Shown here piece by piece: positions 6,961 to 14,994 of a stretch of DNA of 45,732 bases (the stretch's first letter is position 1; every line of letters begins with the position of its first letter). Under the pieces are notes generated by a model. It had not been told where the DNA came from, ran no database searches, and worked only from the letters and a program-made list of their open reading frames with translations. A program made the position numbers and the translations under genes. This DNA comes from Akkermansiaceae bacterium (GTDB lineage Bacteria; Verrucomicrobiota; Verrucomicrobiia; Verrucomicrobiales; Akkermansiaceae): assembly GCA_025363295.1 (NCBI GenBank), contig JANYEC010000111.1:1-45732 (forward strand). Direction: 5' to 3'.

Positions 6961-8976
6961 TTACCAGGTAGGTTCAAGTTCGATGAAATGGGTGGAAATT
7001 CCCCGGCGGACGAACATGACAACCGGAGTGCGGCGGTTTTTTTCAAGATCGGCAAGGATAGGTTTCAAGGTTTCGATGGAATCGGTCGCTTTTCCGTCGA
7101 TAGAAACGAGAAAATCTCCCGCCGAAAGGCTACCGAGCGCGGCCCAACCGGCGGGGGTGACGGCGCTGATGAGCACTCCTTTAAAATCGGCGGGAAGCTT
7201 TTCGGAAACCCTATCAGCTTGGCCGATGTCGCGGCTGTTAAATTCGAGCGTTTCGCAATCGTAAGAGGCGAGTTCGGAAGTTCCCTCAGGGCTCGCGTCT
7301 AGCGGGACTTTGAGGGTGAGATCTTCCTTGCCACGCCGTACGGATAGATTCGCTTCGGTGCCGATTTTATATTGGCGAATCAGTGAGGAGAAAACATCGG
7401 ACTCTTCTGGACGCGAGGTCGGGATCACCGTGCCATCCAGTTTCAAAAGAAGATCGCCGGTTTTCAATCCTGCCTTCTCGGCACTGGATTCTGGATGAAC
7501 CTGAGTCACCCGCACCCCCTTGGAGCCGGGGATGCCGAGGGCTTCGGCGAGGTCGGAGGAAATGACTTGGGTATCAATGCCGATCCACGCCTTCTTCGCA
7601 AGGCCGGGCTTGTCCGCGTCCGGCTCGGGACCGATCTTGACGACCGTTAGATAATTGCGCCCGTTGCGTTCATAACCTATCAGAGTGGGGACAGGCTCGG
7701 TTTTTCCGGCGGTGATTTCGGCACTCACGCGAACGAGTTCATCAAGATTCGGAGTAGGTTTACCGCCGACTGCGAGAATCAGATCCCCCGGAGTAATCGC
7801 AGGCTTGGAGGCAGCGGCCGCACCGCCGGGGCGGATGCTTTGCACGATGACCGCCTTGTTATCATCGCGGAGGAGTTCTTTCGCATTGAGCTCGGTTAGA
7901 TCTCGCGCGGTGATTCCCCAAGAGAGCAGTTCTTTTTCACGCGGTTCGGCGGGTTCGCGCTGGATGGTGGTGAGTTTCCAGGTGAGCGGCGCTCCATTGC
8001 GAATGCCATCCAAAGTGAGCGGTGAGCCCACTGCGGTTTCTAATAGAATTCTGTTAAACACCGGAATATCCTCGGCCGCGCGGGAGGCAGGGATGTCCGT
8101 GCCATTGCAGCGGGTCACAATATCACCCGCCTTGAGACCCGCCTGATCGGCAGGTGATCCGGCGATGACTCCACCGACGAGAATGCCGGCTTTCGCATCC
8201 ATTTTTTTGAGCAGTGGCTGGGGGCTCAGGCCGACCCAACTCCGCTGGATGTGACCGTTCGCGATGAGCTCGTCTGACACTTTTTTCGCGAGATTCGCGG
8301 GAATCGCACCACCGAGGCTGCCGATGCCCACTTCATTTACCCCGACGATCTCCCCTTTAAGATTTACCAGAGGACCACCGGAGTTTCCCGGAAAAATAAT
8401 TGCATCGTGGCCGATCCAACGAACCAACTCACCGACAGACTCGCCATCTAACCGCATGGCACCCCCTGGCGCAATCATCTCGGTATTCGCCACAATGCCT
8501 TGAGTGACAGATTGGGAAAGTCCGGCAGGGCTACCCATCGCGAGCACGACATCGCCAACTTCCAAATTTGAACTATCCCCAAACTTCGCCACGGGCAGCG
8601 GTGCATCTGGGTTGCGCAGGTCTTTCCGATCAATCTTTAATACTGCTAGATCTGCTAACGGATCAGTGCCGACGAGAGTGGCTTTCAACTCTTGCCTATC
8701 AGCTAGGCGCACCGTGATGCGAGTGGCACGGCCAGCGACGTGGTGATTCGTAAGGATATATCCATCAGGGGAAATGATCGTGCCGGAACCACTCATGCGG
8801 CCCTTTTGCATCCGCCCATCTCCACCCACTTCGGAAACCACATGAATCCGAACGAGCGCCGGATAGACCGCTTGCACCGCTGCTTCGATTTGTGGATCCG
8901 CTTTTGCATGAAGACGGCCGGAAACCAGCGAAACCGCGATGACGAAGGCTGGTACGAAACGGGTGAAAATGCGCAT
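6961..8976 (-). CDS. HtrA/DegP-like periplasmic serine protease with four PDZ domains
   Basis: The 671-residue protein has a signal peptide (1-24), a trypsin-like domain (about 30-235) with an intact triad His79 (TNHHV), Asp109 (ADLAVLKI) and Ser199 (FPGNSGGPLV), and then four PDZ-like modules. PDZ1 (about 245-335) contains GVIAGSPADQAGLKAGDIV. PDZ2 (about 355-450) contains ITPGDLILAVGGKPT. PDZ3 (about 465-550) contains SSAEKAGLKTGDLLLKLDG. PDZ4 (about 575-670) contains LSAGDFLVSIDGKATDS. DegP and DegQ have two PDZ domains, so this is an expanded form. It should act in the periplasm in protein quality control or regulated proteolysis. The next gene on the strand encodes a protease-dead relative. 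It diverges from the recombinase gene at 9117. Confidence 0.92.
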   Translation of the reverse strand: MRIFTRFVPAFVIAVSLVSGRLHAKADPQIEAAVQAVYPALVRIHVVSEVGGDGRMQKGRMSGSGTIISPDGYILTNHHVAGRATRITVRLADRQELKATLVGTDPLADLAVLKIDRKDLRNPDAPLPVAKFGDSSNLEVGDVVLAMGSPAGLSQSVTQGIVANTEMIAPGGAMRLDGESVGELVRWIGHDAIIFPGNSGGPLVNLKGEIVGVNEVGIGSLGGAIPANLAKKVSDELIANGHIQRSWVGLSPQPLLKKMDAKAGILVGGVIAGSPADQAGLKAGDIVTRCNGTDIPASRAAEDIPVFNRILLETAVGSPLTLDGIRNGAPLTWKLTTIQREPAEPREKELLSWGITARDLTELNAKELLRDDNKAVIVQSIRPGGAAAASKPAITPGDLILAVGGKPTPNLDELVRVSAEITAGKTEPVPTLIGYERNGRNYLTVVKIGPEPDADKPGLAKKAWIGIDTQVISSDLAEALGIPGSKGVRVTQVHPESSAEKAGLKTGDLLLKLDGTVIPTSRPEESDVFSSLIRQYKIGTEANLSVRRGKEDLTLKVPLDASPEGTSELASYDCETLEFNSRDIGQADRVSEKLPADFKGVLISAVTPAGWAALGSLSAGDFLVSIDGKATDSIETLKPILADLEKNRRTPVVMFVRRGISTHFIELEPTW

Positions 8977-9116
8977 GGGTGAAGAAGACCCCGACGGGGC
9001 CTGTCCTGCAACAGCGAAACCACTTGTCCGTCTTGTCTATCGAATCCTGACAATCGTTTTTCCACAAGCGCGAGGCTTTACTCGGAGAGCGGGAGACGCG
9101 AGGGTTGGCGTAGCTT

Positions 9117-10001
9117 ATGGAGGCAGCCATTGATTCTTTTATCCGGTATCTCGCGACGGAGCGTGGGCTTTCCGAGGCGTATCAATTGTCCGTCCAACAG
9201 ACGCTTAACGCGCTGAATGGATGGGTGAAAAGTCGCCACACCACGCTGCCTGACCTCGGGGTTGAAGAGCTCGCAGCGTTTCTCAGCCAGCGCAAGAAAG
9301 ATGGGCTCAATGCGGCATCACTGCGCATCACCACGGTGCATTTGAAGGTATTTTTTCGCTGGCTGACCGCCAATGGCAAACTGGAAATGGACCCGGCGGA
9401 GCCCTTGCTGGCCCCACGGCCGGACCAGTCGCTGCCAGAAACTCTGCACGCTTCCGAGGTGCTTAAATTGTTAGAATCTATCGACCCATCCGTCCCATTG
9501 GGTCGCCGCGATTTGGCAATCCTTGAGCTATTCTATTCGTCGGGCCTGCGGCTTTCCGAGCTGTGCAAGGCGCGCTTGGAAAATTTGAGTTTTGAAGAAG
9601 GCTTCATCCGCATCACTGGCAAGGGCGGCAAAACCCGGATCGCGCGAGTGGGAAAAAAAGCGCTGGAAGCAATTTCCGCCTACCTGAGCAACGAGCGCCC
9701 GGACTTGGTTACGAAAAAAACTTCATCGCATATTTTTCTCAGCATCCGGGGCACTCTGCTCTCACCGGATCGCGTGCGGCAAATTGTGAAGGAGCGAGCA
9801 AGTTTCGCAGGAATCGAGCAAAACATCTATCCGCACCTTTTGCGCCATTCGTTCGCGACCCATCTGCTAGAAGGCGGTGCGGATCTTCGAATCATTCAAG
9901 AATTGCTAGGCCATGCGGATATTTCTACCACGCAGATCTACACGCATGTGGACCGCCAGCGGCTGAAAGCCGTGCATAAAAAATTCCATCCGAGAGGATG
10001 A
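9117..10001 (+). CDS. xerD: tyrosine recombinase XerC/XerD
   Basis: The 294-residue protein has the full Xer layout. An N-terminal SAM-like core-binding domain (about 1-88, FIRYLATERGLSEAY) is followed by a catalytic domain with Arg near 145 (SSGLRLSEL), Lys near 169 (ITGKGGKTR), HxxR near 240-243 (HLLRHSFATHLLEGG), His near 266 (LLGHADISTTQIY) and the nucleophile Tyr near 276. The length equals that of host XerC/XerD rather than phage integrases, and no attachment site or mobile element adjoins it. It should therefore resolve chromosome dimers at dif together with a second Xer. XerD is the more likely assignment, but the sequence alone does not prove which of the two it is. The ATG at 9117 fits the family N-terminus. 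Confidence 0.92.
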   Translation: MEAAIDSFIRYLATERGLSEAYQLSVQQTLNALNGWVKSRHTTLPDLGVEELAAFLSQRKKDGLNAASLRITTVHLKVFFRWLTANGKLEMDPAEPLLAPRPDQSLPETLHASEVLKLLESIDPSVPLGRRDLAILELFYSSGLRLSELCKARLENLSFEEGFIRITGKGGKTRIARVGKKALEAISAYLSNERPDLVTKKTSSHIFLSIRGTLLSPDRVRQIVKERASFAGIEQNIYPHLLRHSFATHLLEGGADLRIIQELLGHADISTTQIYTHVDRQRLKAVHKKFHPRG

Positions 10002-10024
10002 ATCCATTCGCATTCCGCTAGAGA

Positions 10025-10732
10025 CTATTTCGCAGGTAGTTCCGCGCCAGCCGGAGTGCCATAAGGCTTGATTTGTAGTGGCGCAGGACCATTGCCGACA
10101 TCTTTGGGTTTTTCCGTAGGAGTGGGTCCGGGCTTCGGTGCATCTGGGGATACTGCTGGGACTGGAGCAACCGCAGTGACAGACGCACCATCCACACGGA
10201 CCGCTTGAAATAGCAGGTTGTAATTGTGACGCAATGCGGCGGGGAAAGAAACTCGGCCTGCCTCGACGATATTCTCACGAAGCATCTTCGCGGATAGATT
10301 CGCCACGAGGTCCACACCGATTTGCACGGCGCGCTCGGTGTCCCCCACGATGTGCCGATTCGCCTCATTTCCGCCCAAGATGAGATCGCTGGTAATGGAC
10401 TGACCTTGAATCGCGATGTTAGACTGAGCTCCCGCGATCGCGCCTTTGGCATTCACCGTGACTTCTAAAATCGCATGATCATCCGATGCTAACCACCCGC
10501 GAACATGATCGATGCGGACCGAAACGAAAAGCCCACCATCCGGGGTTGGACTCGTTTCAGGCTTGTAGGTGCGGTAACCAGATCCTGATAGAGAATACTC
10601 CGCAGATTGATTGCCCCTCTTGGTCCACCCTCCGAGATTTTTTCCGAATGACTCCATGTCAATCGCCACACCTGCAAATGATAGCAGGCTGCTAGATAGA
10701 AGAACGAGAATGAGTGATAAAATTGATTTCAT
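10025..10732 (-). CDS. conserved exported protein of unknown function
   Basis: The 235-residue product begins with a strong signal peptide (MKSILSLILVLLSSSLLSFA, cleavage near residue 20-22). The mature part has a mixed alpha/beta look up to about residue 185, including a segment GYRTYKPETSPTPDGGLFVS, and ends in a Pro-rich tail (about 190-235, repeated Pro-Ala-Val and Pro-Thr runs). I do not recognise a family. It probably faces the periplasm or the outer surface. The ATG at 10732 is chosen because it gives the signal peptide. An upstream extension in the same frame would overlap the gene ending at 10782. It lies 49 bases after the DUF1232 gene and converges with xerD. Confidence 0.7.
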   Translation of the reverse strand: MKSILSLILVLLSSSLLSFAGVAIDMESFGKNLGGWTKRGNQSAEYSLSGSGYRTYKPETSPTPDGGLFVSVRIDHVRGWLASDDHAILEVTVNAKGAIAGAQSNIAIQGQSITSDLILGGNEANRHIVGDTERAVQIGVDLVANLSAKMLRENIVEAGRVSFPAALRHNYNLLFQAVRVDGASVTAVAPVPAVSPDAPKPGPTPTEKPKDVGNGPAPLQIKPYGTPAGAELPAK

Positions 10733-10781
10733 GAGAACAATCGTTTCATTGTTGCCGGATAATACTCCGGAAGGTCCGTAG

Positions 10782-11177
10782 TTATTCGATAAAATCCGCT
10801 GGCGGTGTAGGATTAGGCGAGCCAAAGAGGCGCTCGACCTGTGCGTGTGCCTTCATTTTGTGCTCGTCCTTGATATAAGCCGCCACCGTGCCAAGCGCGG
10901 CGACAAGTGCGCCCCAGTCATCCCCGTAGCCTATGCCGGGAATGATATCGGGGATCAAATCCATCGGTAAAATAAGATACCCCAGAGCACCTACGATGAC
11001 GCCTTTGGCCCAAGTCGGCGTGTCTTTGTCTTGCAGGCAGTAAAATAAAATCAACGCGGACAACAAGGTCTTCCTACCGGCGGTGAGGGTAGCTTTTTTC
11101 AAGGTTTTCCACAGCCTGGGTCCGGAATACCAGCTCGGGGCCGAAAGCATGCCTGGCAATGGAGGTGGGGCTGACAT
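10782..11177 (-). CDS. DUF1232 (YkvA-like) small membrane protein
   Basis: The C-terminal two thirds match the YkvA/DUF1232 family: LFYCLQDKDTPTWAKGVIVG, then ALGYLILPMDLIPDIIPGIG and YGDDWGALVAAL. The LxPxDLIPDxxPxxGxxDD core is the family hallmark. The function of the family is unknown. The hydrophobic segment around YLILPMDLIPDIIP suggests membrane association. The frame is open for 70 codons further upstream. I use the ATG at 11175-11177 (131 residues), since the upstream part overlaps the divergent glycosylase gene and reads like its antisense. An ATG at 11195 is an alternative start. Confidence 0.75.
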   Translation of the reverse strand: MSAPPPLPGMLSAPSWYSGPRLWKTLKKATLTAGRKTLLSALILFYCLQDKDTPTWAKGVIVGALGYLILPMDLIPDIIPGIGYGDDWGALVAALGTVAAYIKDEHKMKAHAQVERLFGSPNPTPPADFIE

Positions 11178-11276
11178 GCGCGGAAAGTGGCCCATTTTCA
11201 ACGCTGGAGCAAGCAGAAGCGCAGATCCGTGAATCCAGCGGTTGCACCTCGCCATCCGAATCGCTAGCGTCGCGCC

Positions 11277-12137
11277 GTGATTCGTCCTGTCGATGTGCTC
11301 TTGGAATTTCTCGAAGCGGAACAAGCCCGTGGCGTGAGCCATGTCCATCTCGACCAGGGCGCTCGCGATGGCTTGCGGCAACTGCAAAATCAGGCACGAC
11401 CCGTGGCGAAAACCGCACCTCCCAAGCCTGCCGCACGAGTCGAGATGCCTGTGGAAACACCGCCGCCACCTATCGCCTTAGTTCCCACAAACCTAACAAT
11501 CCAGGGTAGTTCACGCGCGGAAAAAATCGCCAGTCTGCGACGCCAAGCGGAAACCTGGGCACCTGCCCGCGCGCTTGGAACACTGCGTGAGACAATGATT
11601 TTTTCCACCGGAAATCCCGAGGCGCGCATTATGCTGATCAGTGAGGCACCGGGCTATCAGGAGGAAAAAGAACGTCAACCTTTTGTCGGGCCTGCTGGGC
11701 AGAAACTGAACGATATTTTGAAAGTCATGGGGCTCTCCCGCGAGGAAGTCTATCTGGCTAACATCGTCAAATTTCGACCTGCGACCCCGAAACAGACGAT
11801 AAACAATCGCCGCCCCACGCCCGAAGAAATGACAGCGTGCATGCCTTTTCTCCGTGCCGAAATTTCTATCATTCAACCCCAGTGCATTATCGCCCTCGGA
11901 GAAACCACAGCGGAAGGTCTGCTAGGTCTATCAGGCCACATCAGCACGATGCGCGGCTCATGGCACGACTTCGAAGGCACCCCGGTGCGAGTCACCTATC
12001 ACCCCAGCCACCTTCTACAAACCAGCGCGGGGAACCACACTAAGCGCCTGCTCTGGGAAGACATGCTCAGCGTTATGGAAAAAATCGACCTGACCATTTC
12101 CGACAAGCAGCGTGGTTACTTTTTACCGAAGGCGTGA
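11277..12137 (+). CDS. uracil-DNA glycosylase, family 4/5-like, without Fe-S cysteines
   Basis: The 286-residue protein has a variable N-terminal arm (1-95, Pro-rich around 40-65) and a UDG domain. Motif A is ISEAPGYQEE near residue 122, followed by QPFVGPAGQKLNDIL. Next come YLANIVKFRP and a C-terminal YHPSHLL near residue 241, the HPS motif that inserts into DNA. These are hallmarks of the family 4 superfamily, which removes uracil from deaminated DNA. The four cysteines that hold the [4Fe-4S] cluster in family 4 enzymes are not there: the first pair is missing before LGTLRETMIFSTG, and the usual VKCRPP is VKFRPA. Only the Cys in TACMPFL remains of the conserved set. The start is GTG at 11277. 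Confidence 0.85.
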   Translation: MIRPVDVLLEFLEAEQARGVSHVHLDQGARDGLRQLQNQARPVAKTAPPKPAARVEMPVETPPPPIALVPTNLTIQGSSRAEKIASLRRQAETWAPARALGTLRETMIFSTGNPEARIMLISEAPGYQEEKERQPFVGPAGQKLNDILKVMGLSREEVYLANIVKFRPATPKQTINNRRPTPEEMTACMPFLRAEISIIQPQCIIALGETTAEGLLGLSGHISTMRGSWHDFEGTPVRVTYHPSHLLQTSAGNHTKRLLWEDMLSVMEKIDLTISDKQRGYFLPKA

Positions 12138-12138
12138 T

Positions 12139-12199
12139 GCAGGCATTCCTGCCTATTCTGCGGGCGAGTGCTTATGAAAGAACAGGCAGGACTGCCTGT
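12139..12199. terminator. double palindrome between convergent genes, possible bidirectional terminator
   Basis: The left unit has GCAGG (12139-12143) facing CCTGC (12148-12152). The right unit has ACAGGCAG (12182-12189) facing CTGCCTGT (12192-12199), with only two bases between. The two units are also reverse complements of each other over about 14 bases, so either two small hairpins or one large one can form. The element exactly fills the gap between the glycosylase gene (plus strand) and the LOG gene (minus strand). No long T-run follows on either strand, so a dispersed REP-like repeat is as likely as a terminator. Confidence 0.5.
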
Positions 12200-12200
12200 A

Positions 12201-13016
12201 TCACAATGGCTTCTCTCCCAGAATCCTTAGGGGATGCGGATGCTTTTTCCTCTGCAATCCGAATTGCCTAACTGCATGCCTTTGCAAATGCGCCTTCGCA
12301 TCCTCCACATCGTCCGTGAAGAAGATTAACTCCGGATCATCCGGACTGATCGTCCCCGCCTCCGCCATCTGATAGACGAAATCCATCAACGGTTGCCAAT
12401 AATCCTTCCCCATCAGCACGATAGGGAAAATCTTCAATTTCCCCGTCTGGATCAAGGTCATCGTTTCAAACATTTCGTCCAAAGTCCCCGCCCCTCCCGG
12501 CATCACGATGAAAGCATAAGAGTATTTTACTAACACCACCTTGCGGGTGAAAAAGTATCTCATCGTCACCGAGCTATGGACGTAGGGATTCAGCGCCTGC
12601 TCGAAGGGCAGCTCGATGTTCACCCCTAACGAACGCCCTCCCGCTTCGAAAGCGCCTTGGTTTCCCGCCTGCATAATGCCAGGCCCGCCGCCGGTGATGA
12701 CGGTGAAACCAAGCTGTGCACAGGCCTCGCCCATCTTCCGAGCCATTTCATAATAGCGGGTGCCCGGCTTCGTTCTGGCGGAGCCGAAAATCGTCACGCA
12801 TGGCCCGACAAAATGCAACGCGCGGAAGCCCCGCAGAAGATCCCGCGCCACCCGAAACAAGGTCGCCAGATCCCGGATGCGGGTGCCAGGACCTGATAGA
12901 AGTGAATGATCCGGCGACTCCAGCTCGAAGATCTCCTGCTTGCGGATTTCCTCCTCGGTGATCGCGTGCGACGCGGGTTCCGGAAGTTTTTGGGAAAGGG
13001 GTGAACTCACGGACAA
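12201..13016 (-). CDS. LOG-family protein (TIGR00730-like Rossmann fold)
   Basis: The 271-residue protein carries the two LOG signatures: VITGGGPGIMQAGNQGAFEAGG (about 107-128) and PGGAGTLDEMFE (about 173-184, the PGGxGTxxE nucleotide-binding motif). FGSARTKPGTRYYEMARKMG near 78-97 is the usual first strand and helix. Plant LOG enzymes hydrolyse cytokinin riboside 5'-monophosphates, and bacterial relatives act as nucleotide 5'-monophosphate phosphoribohydrolases. The exact substrate here is unknown. The N-terminal 60 residues are an extension often seen in longer bacterial members. The start is not ATG: TTG at 13016 or GTG at 13010 are the candidates. Confidence 0.85.
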   Translation of the reverse strand: MSVSSPLSQKLPEPASHAITEEEIRKQEIFELESPDHSLLSGPGTRIRDLATLFRVARDLLRGFRALHFVGPCVTIFGSARTKPGTRYYEMARKMGEACAQLGFTVITGGGPGIMQAGNQGAFEAGGRSLGVNIELPFEQALNPYVHSSVTMRYFFTRKVVLVKYSYAFIVMPGGAGTLDEMFETMTLIQTGKLKIFPIVLMGKDYWQPLMDFVYQMAEAGTISPDDPELIFFTDDVEDAKAHLQRHAVRQFGLQRKKHPHPLRILGEKPL

Positions 13017-13082
13017 GGATTAGCACAAATTTATCCGTTAGGGAAAATCGAAAAAACGCGTCCACCTCTCCGGGACCCCCAT

Positions 13083-13373
13083 TCATTCCTTCAGCACGAA
13101 GGTCGCCATGATCCGCTGTCCCGCATAGACTTGGGCAGCCCCGTCCAGAATTTCGCAAAGCGCCTGTAAAGTGCGTGTGTCCATTCGCGCCGTGGAATCC
13201 GGTTCAAAAAGTCTGCGCGGGGCGAATGCGGGCAACAGCGTGACCACTTTCAATTTCCCGTTAGACTTGCTCTCACCATAGGTCGTGAGTTCACCGGCCA
13301 TTCCCGCTTTCAGCCGATAGACCTCCTGCTCGCTCACCTCGATGCGGATCCGCAACTTCCGAGTGTTCGCCAT
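13083..13373 (-). pseudogene. C-terminal fragment of an HlyD/MFP-type adaptor
   Basis: The 96-residue frame LRIRIEVSEQEVYRLKAGM followed by the segment around RMDTRTLQALCEI and GQRIMATF looks like the last beta-barrel and membrane-proximal part of a periplasmic adaptor (HlyD or RND membrane-fusion) protein. The lipoyl/coiled-coil part that normally comes before it is missing. An in-frame TAG lies a few codons upstream of the start at about 13405, and the next gene begins at 13416. There is no signal peptide. It therefore looks like a left-over 3' end, although a small free-standing protein cannot be excluded. No transporter genes are adjacent. Confidence 0.5.
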
Positions 13374-13415
13374 CCGCAAAATAGACGAGGGAAAATTGAG
13401 CGAATCGACTACCTA

Positions 13416-13829
13416 TCACCTCACTGGAGGCATGATCACCGGGATCATTTCCCTCTGGTTACGGCGATAGATGCGGAAGTCGCCATCTACCGTGATGACG
13501 GGTAGCTGCGAATTGATTTCGCTCATGCGGATCAGGCAGAGGTCGGCGAGGTCGGCGAGGTCAGGCTGGTGGTCGGCGTAGCGGCGTGCCAATTCGACGA
13601 GTTCCGTGCGGTGACCCTTGATATCGAAAGCGAGGCGGACCAGCCCGGTTTCCATCATGCGCAGAACGAGTTCGCTGTTTTTCAGATGGTAGGCGGTTTC
13701 CGCTAAAACGGCCTCGCGTGTGAGAAGCGGTTCATGAATGTGCTCGGCAAGTGCATAAGCCCAAGGGAAATGGAGGTTTCTGCGGTTGGCGAAGGCAACT
13801 AGGAAGCCTGTGTCCGCGATGCCTCTCAC
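13416..13829 (-). CDS. PIN-domain toxin (VapC-like)
   Basis: The 137-residue protein is a complete PIN-domain ribonuclease: Asp6 in IADTGFLVAF, Glu44 in REAVLAETAY, Asp93/Asp96 in DLADLADLCL, and Asp115 in VITVDGDF supply the usual acidic Mg-binding set. VapC toxins cleave RNA, often tRNA or the rRNA loop, and are held inactive by the antitoxin. Its start overlaps the stop of the RHH gene by four bases, the classic arrangement of type II toxin-antitoxin operons. All catalytic residues are present, so it looks functional, unlike the PIN remnant at 4783-5250. Confidence 0.88.
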   Translation of the reverse strand: MRGIADTGFLVAFANRRNLHFPWAYALAEHIHEPLLTREAVLAETAYHLKNSELVLRMMETGLVRLAFDIKGHRTELVELARRYADHQPDLADLADLCLIRMSEINSQLPVITVDGDFRIYRRNQREMIPVIMPPVR

Positions 13830-14035
13830 GCTTCGAATCCTTTTTTGAGGCTGAGTTGGTGTGAACCTTCGACGCTACCCGCAAGATCGAGAAACGGCTG
13901 ACGTGCCTTTTTTGTGCGCAATTGCTCCAGTTGCTCCCGCACAAGCCTTCCCTTGGGGAGACCGGTGACTCGGGATTCTTCCTCGAGCCATTGAAGTAAG
14001 TCTGCTGGCAACCGCAGCGTGATCGTCTTACTCAT
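13826..14035 (-). CDS. ribbon-helix-helix antitoxin of the PIN toxin
   Basis: The 69-residue protein begins with SKTITLRLPADLLQWLEEES, a ribbon-helix-helix (CopG/Arc-like) DNA-binding domain: a beta strand with alternating residues, then helix 1 and, after TGLPKGRLVREQLEQL, helix 2. The C-terminal tail (about 48-69) would wrap the toxin. ATG at 14033-14035 is the start. A TTG six bases upstream is less likely. It overlaps the toxin gene by four bases. A palindrome directly over its start codon is a good candidate for autoregulation. Confidence 0.85.
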   Translation of the reverse strand: MSKTITLRLPADLLQWLEEESRVTGLPKGRLVREQLEQLRTKKARQPFLDLAGSVEGSHQLSLKKGFEA

Positions 14036-14053
14036 GTGCAAACATGTAAGACG
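14024..14053. promoter_or_regulatory. palindromic operator over the antitoxin start codon
   Basis: CGTCTTAC (14024-14031) is mirrored by GTAAGACG (14046-14053), and between them CATGT (14033-14037) is mirrored by ACATG (14042-14046) around GCAA. The start codon of the RHH antitoxin lies inside. RHH antitoxins bind such two-fold symmetric sites to repress their own operon, so this is the likely operator. Binding is inferred from symmetry and position, not shown. Confidence 0.6.
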
Positions 14054-14200
14054 AATGACCCTAGGTAGTAAGGAAAATGGAATTCCCTTTCATGATACCG
14101 GAAACCGCCACCACGGCTCGGGCTTGCTGTGGTTTCGCGGTCTTCTTTCCGGCGACTTTTTCCCGGTCGCAGCGGGAATTTCAAGCCGTAGCCTACCCGG

Positions 14201-14242
14201 AAAAACGAAAAACGCGCCCGCCTCATTTTGAGGTGGACGCGC
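14201..14242 (-). terminator. rho-independent terminator of the superoxide dismutase gene
   Basis: On the minus strand a GC-rich stem, GCGCG then CCACCTC against GAGGCGGGCGCG with an AAAAT loop (about 14213-14242), is followed by TTTTTCGTTTTT (14201-14212). It begins 20 bases past the stop codon at 14262. This is a classical intrinsic terminator. The short region between it and 14054 contains nothing I recognise. Confidence 0.85.
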
Positions 14243-14261
14243 TTGCGGGATTTCAAGAATA

Positions 14262-14885
14262 TCAGCCAGCGAAATTCGCGGCCACCACGTCCCAGTTCAC
14301 CACGCTCCAGAAAGCGGCGATGTAGTCCGGGCGGCGGTTTTGATAGCTGAGATAGTAGGCGTGCTCCCAGACGTCGAGCCCGAGGATCGGCTTGCCTTCG
14401 CAGCCGGCGATGGCAGCCCCCATGCAAGGGCAGTCCTGATTGGCGGTGGAGCAAACAGCGAGCGAGCCATCGTCTTTTTTCACGAGCCATGCCCAGCCGG
14501 AGCCGAATCGGGTGGCGCCTGCTTTTGCGAAGGCTTCTTTAAATGCATCGAAGGAACCGAACGCCTTGTCGATGGCCGCAGCGAGATCGCCGGAAGGAGC
14601 CTTGGCACCGCCGGGAGCGATGACTTTCCAGAAGAACGAGTGGTTCGCGTGGCCACCGCCATTGTTGCGGACGGCACCGCGAATGTCTTCGGGCAGCGAG
14701 GCGAGATTGCCGATGAGTTCGCAGAGGGATTTCGCCTCAAGATCGGCTTTTCCGGCGAGAGCATTGTTGACGTTGGTGATGTAGGCTTGATGATGCTTCG
14801 AGTGATGGATTTCCATCGTACGAGCGTCGATGTGGGGTTCAAGAGCATCGTAGGCGTAGCCGAGTTCGGGGAGTGTGAATGACAT
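14262..14885 (-). CDS. sodA: superoxide dismutase, Mn/Fe family (Mn-like)
   Basis: The 207-residue enzyme converts superoxide to O2 and H2O2. Metal ligands can be placed: His27 in MEIHHSKHH, His82 in [11 protein letters not shown], Asp and His in [12 protein letters not shown]. The Gly pair before HANHSFFW and the Gln of TANQDCPC are the arrangement of Mn-type enzymes. Fe-type enzymes carry the Gln in the former position. Cambialistic use cannot be excluded. The unusual DCPCMG stretch replaces the more common DNPLM. The ATG at 14885 gives the standard N-terminus ([16 protein letters not shown]). A strong terminator follows. It diverges from rmuC. Confidence 0.93.
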   Translation of the reverse strand: MSFTLPELGYAYDALEPHIDARTMEIHHSKHHQAYITNVNNALAGKADLEAKSLCELIGNLASLPEDIRGAVRNNGGGHANHSFFWKVIAPGGAKAPSGDLAAAIDKAFGSFDAFKEAFAKAGATRFGSGWAWLVKKDDGSLAVCSTANQDCPCMGAAIAGCEGKPILGLDVWEHAYYLSYQNRRPDYIAAFWSVVNWDVVAANFAG

Positions 14886-14994
14886 GGGAGTTGCGGAGTT
14901 TGGTTTGCGTATCGCCGCTCCATCCGGTATTTCGATGGAAACAAGCAACGCTCTCTACGAAACCGAGCCAGCCGCCTGCCGCAAGGACAAAACC

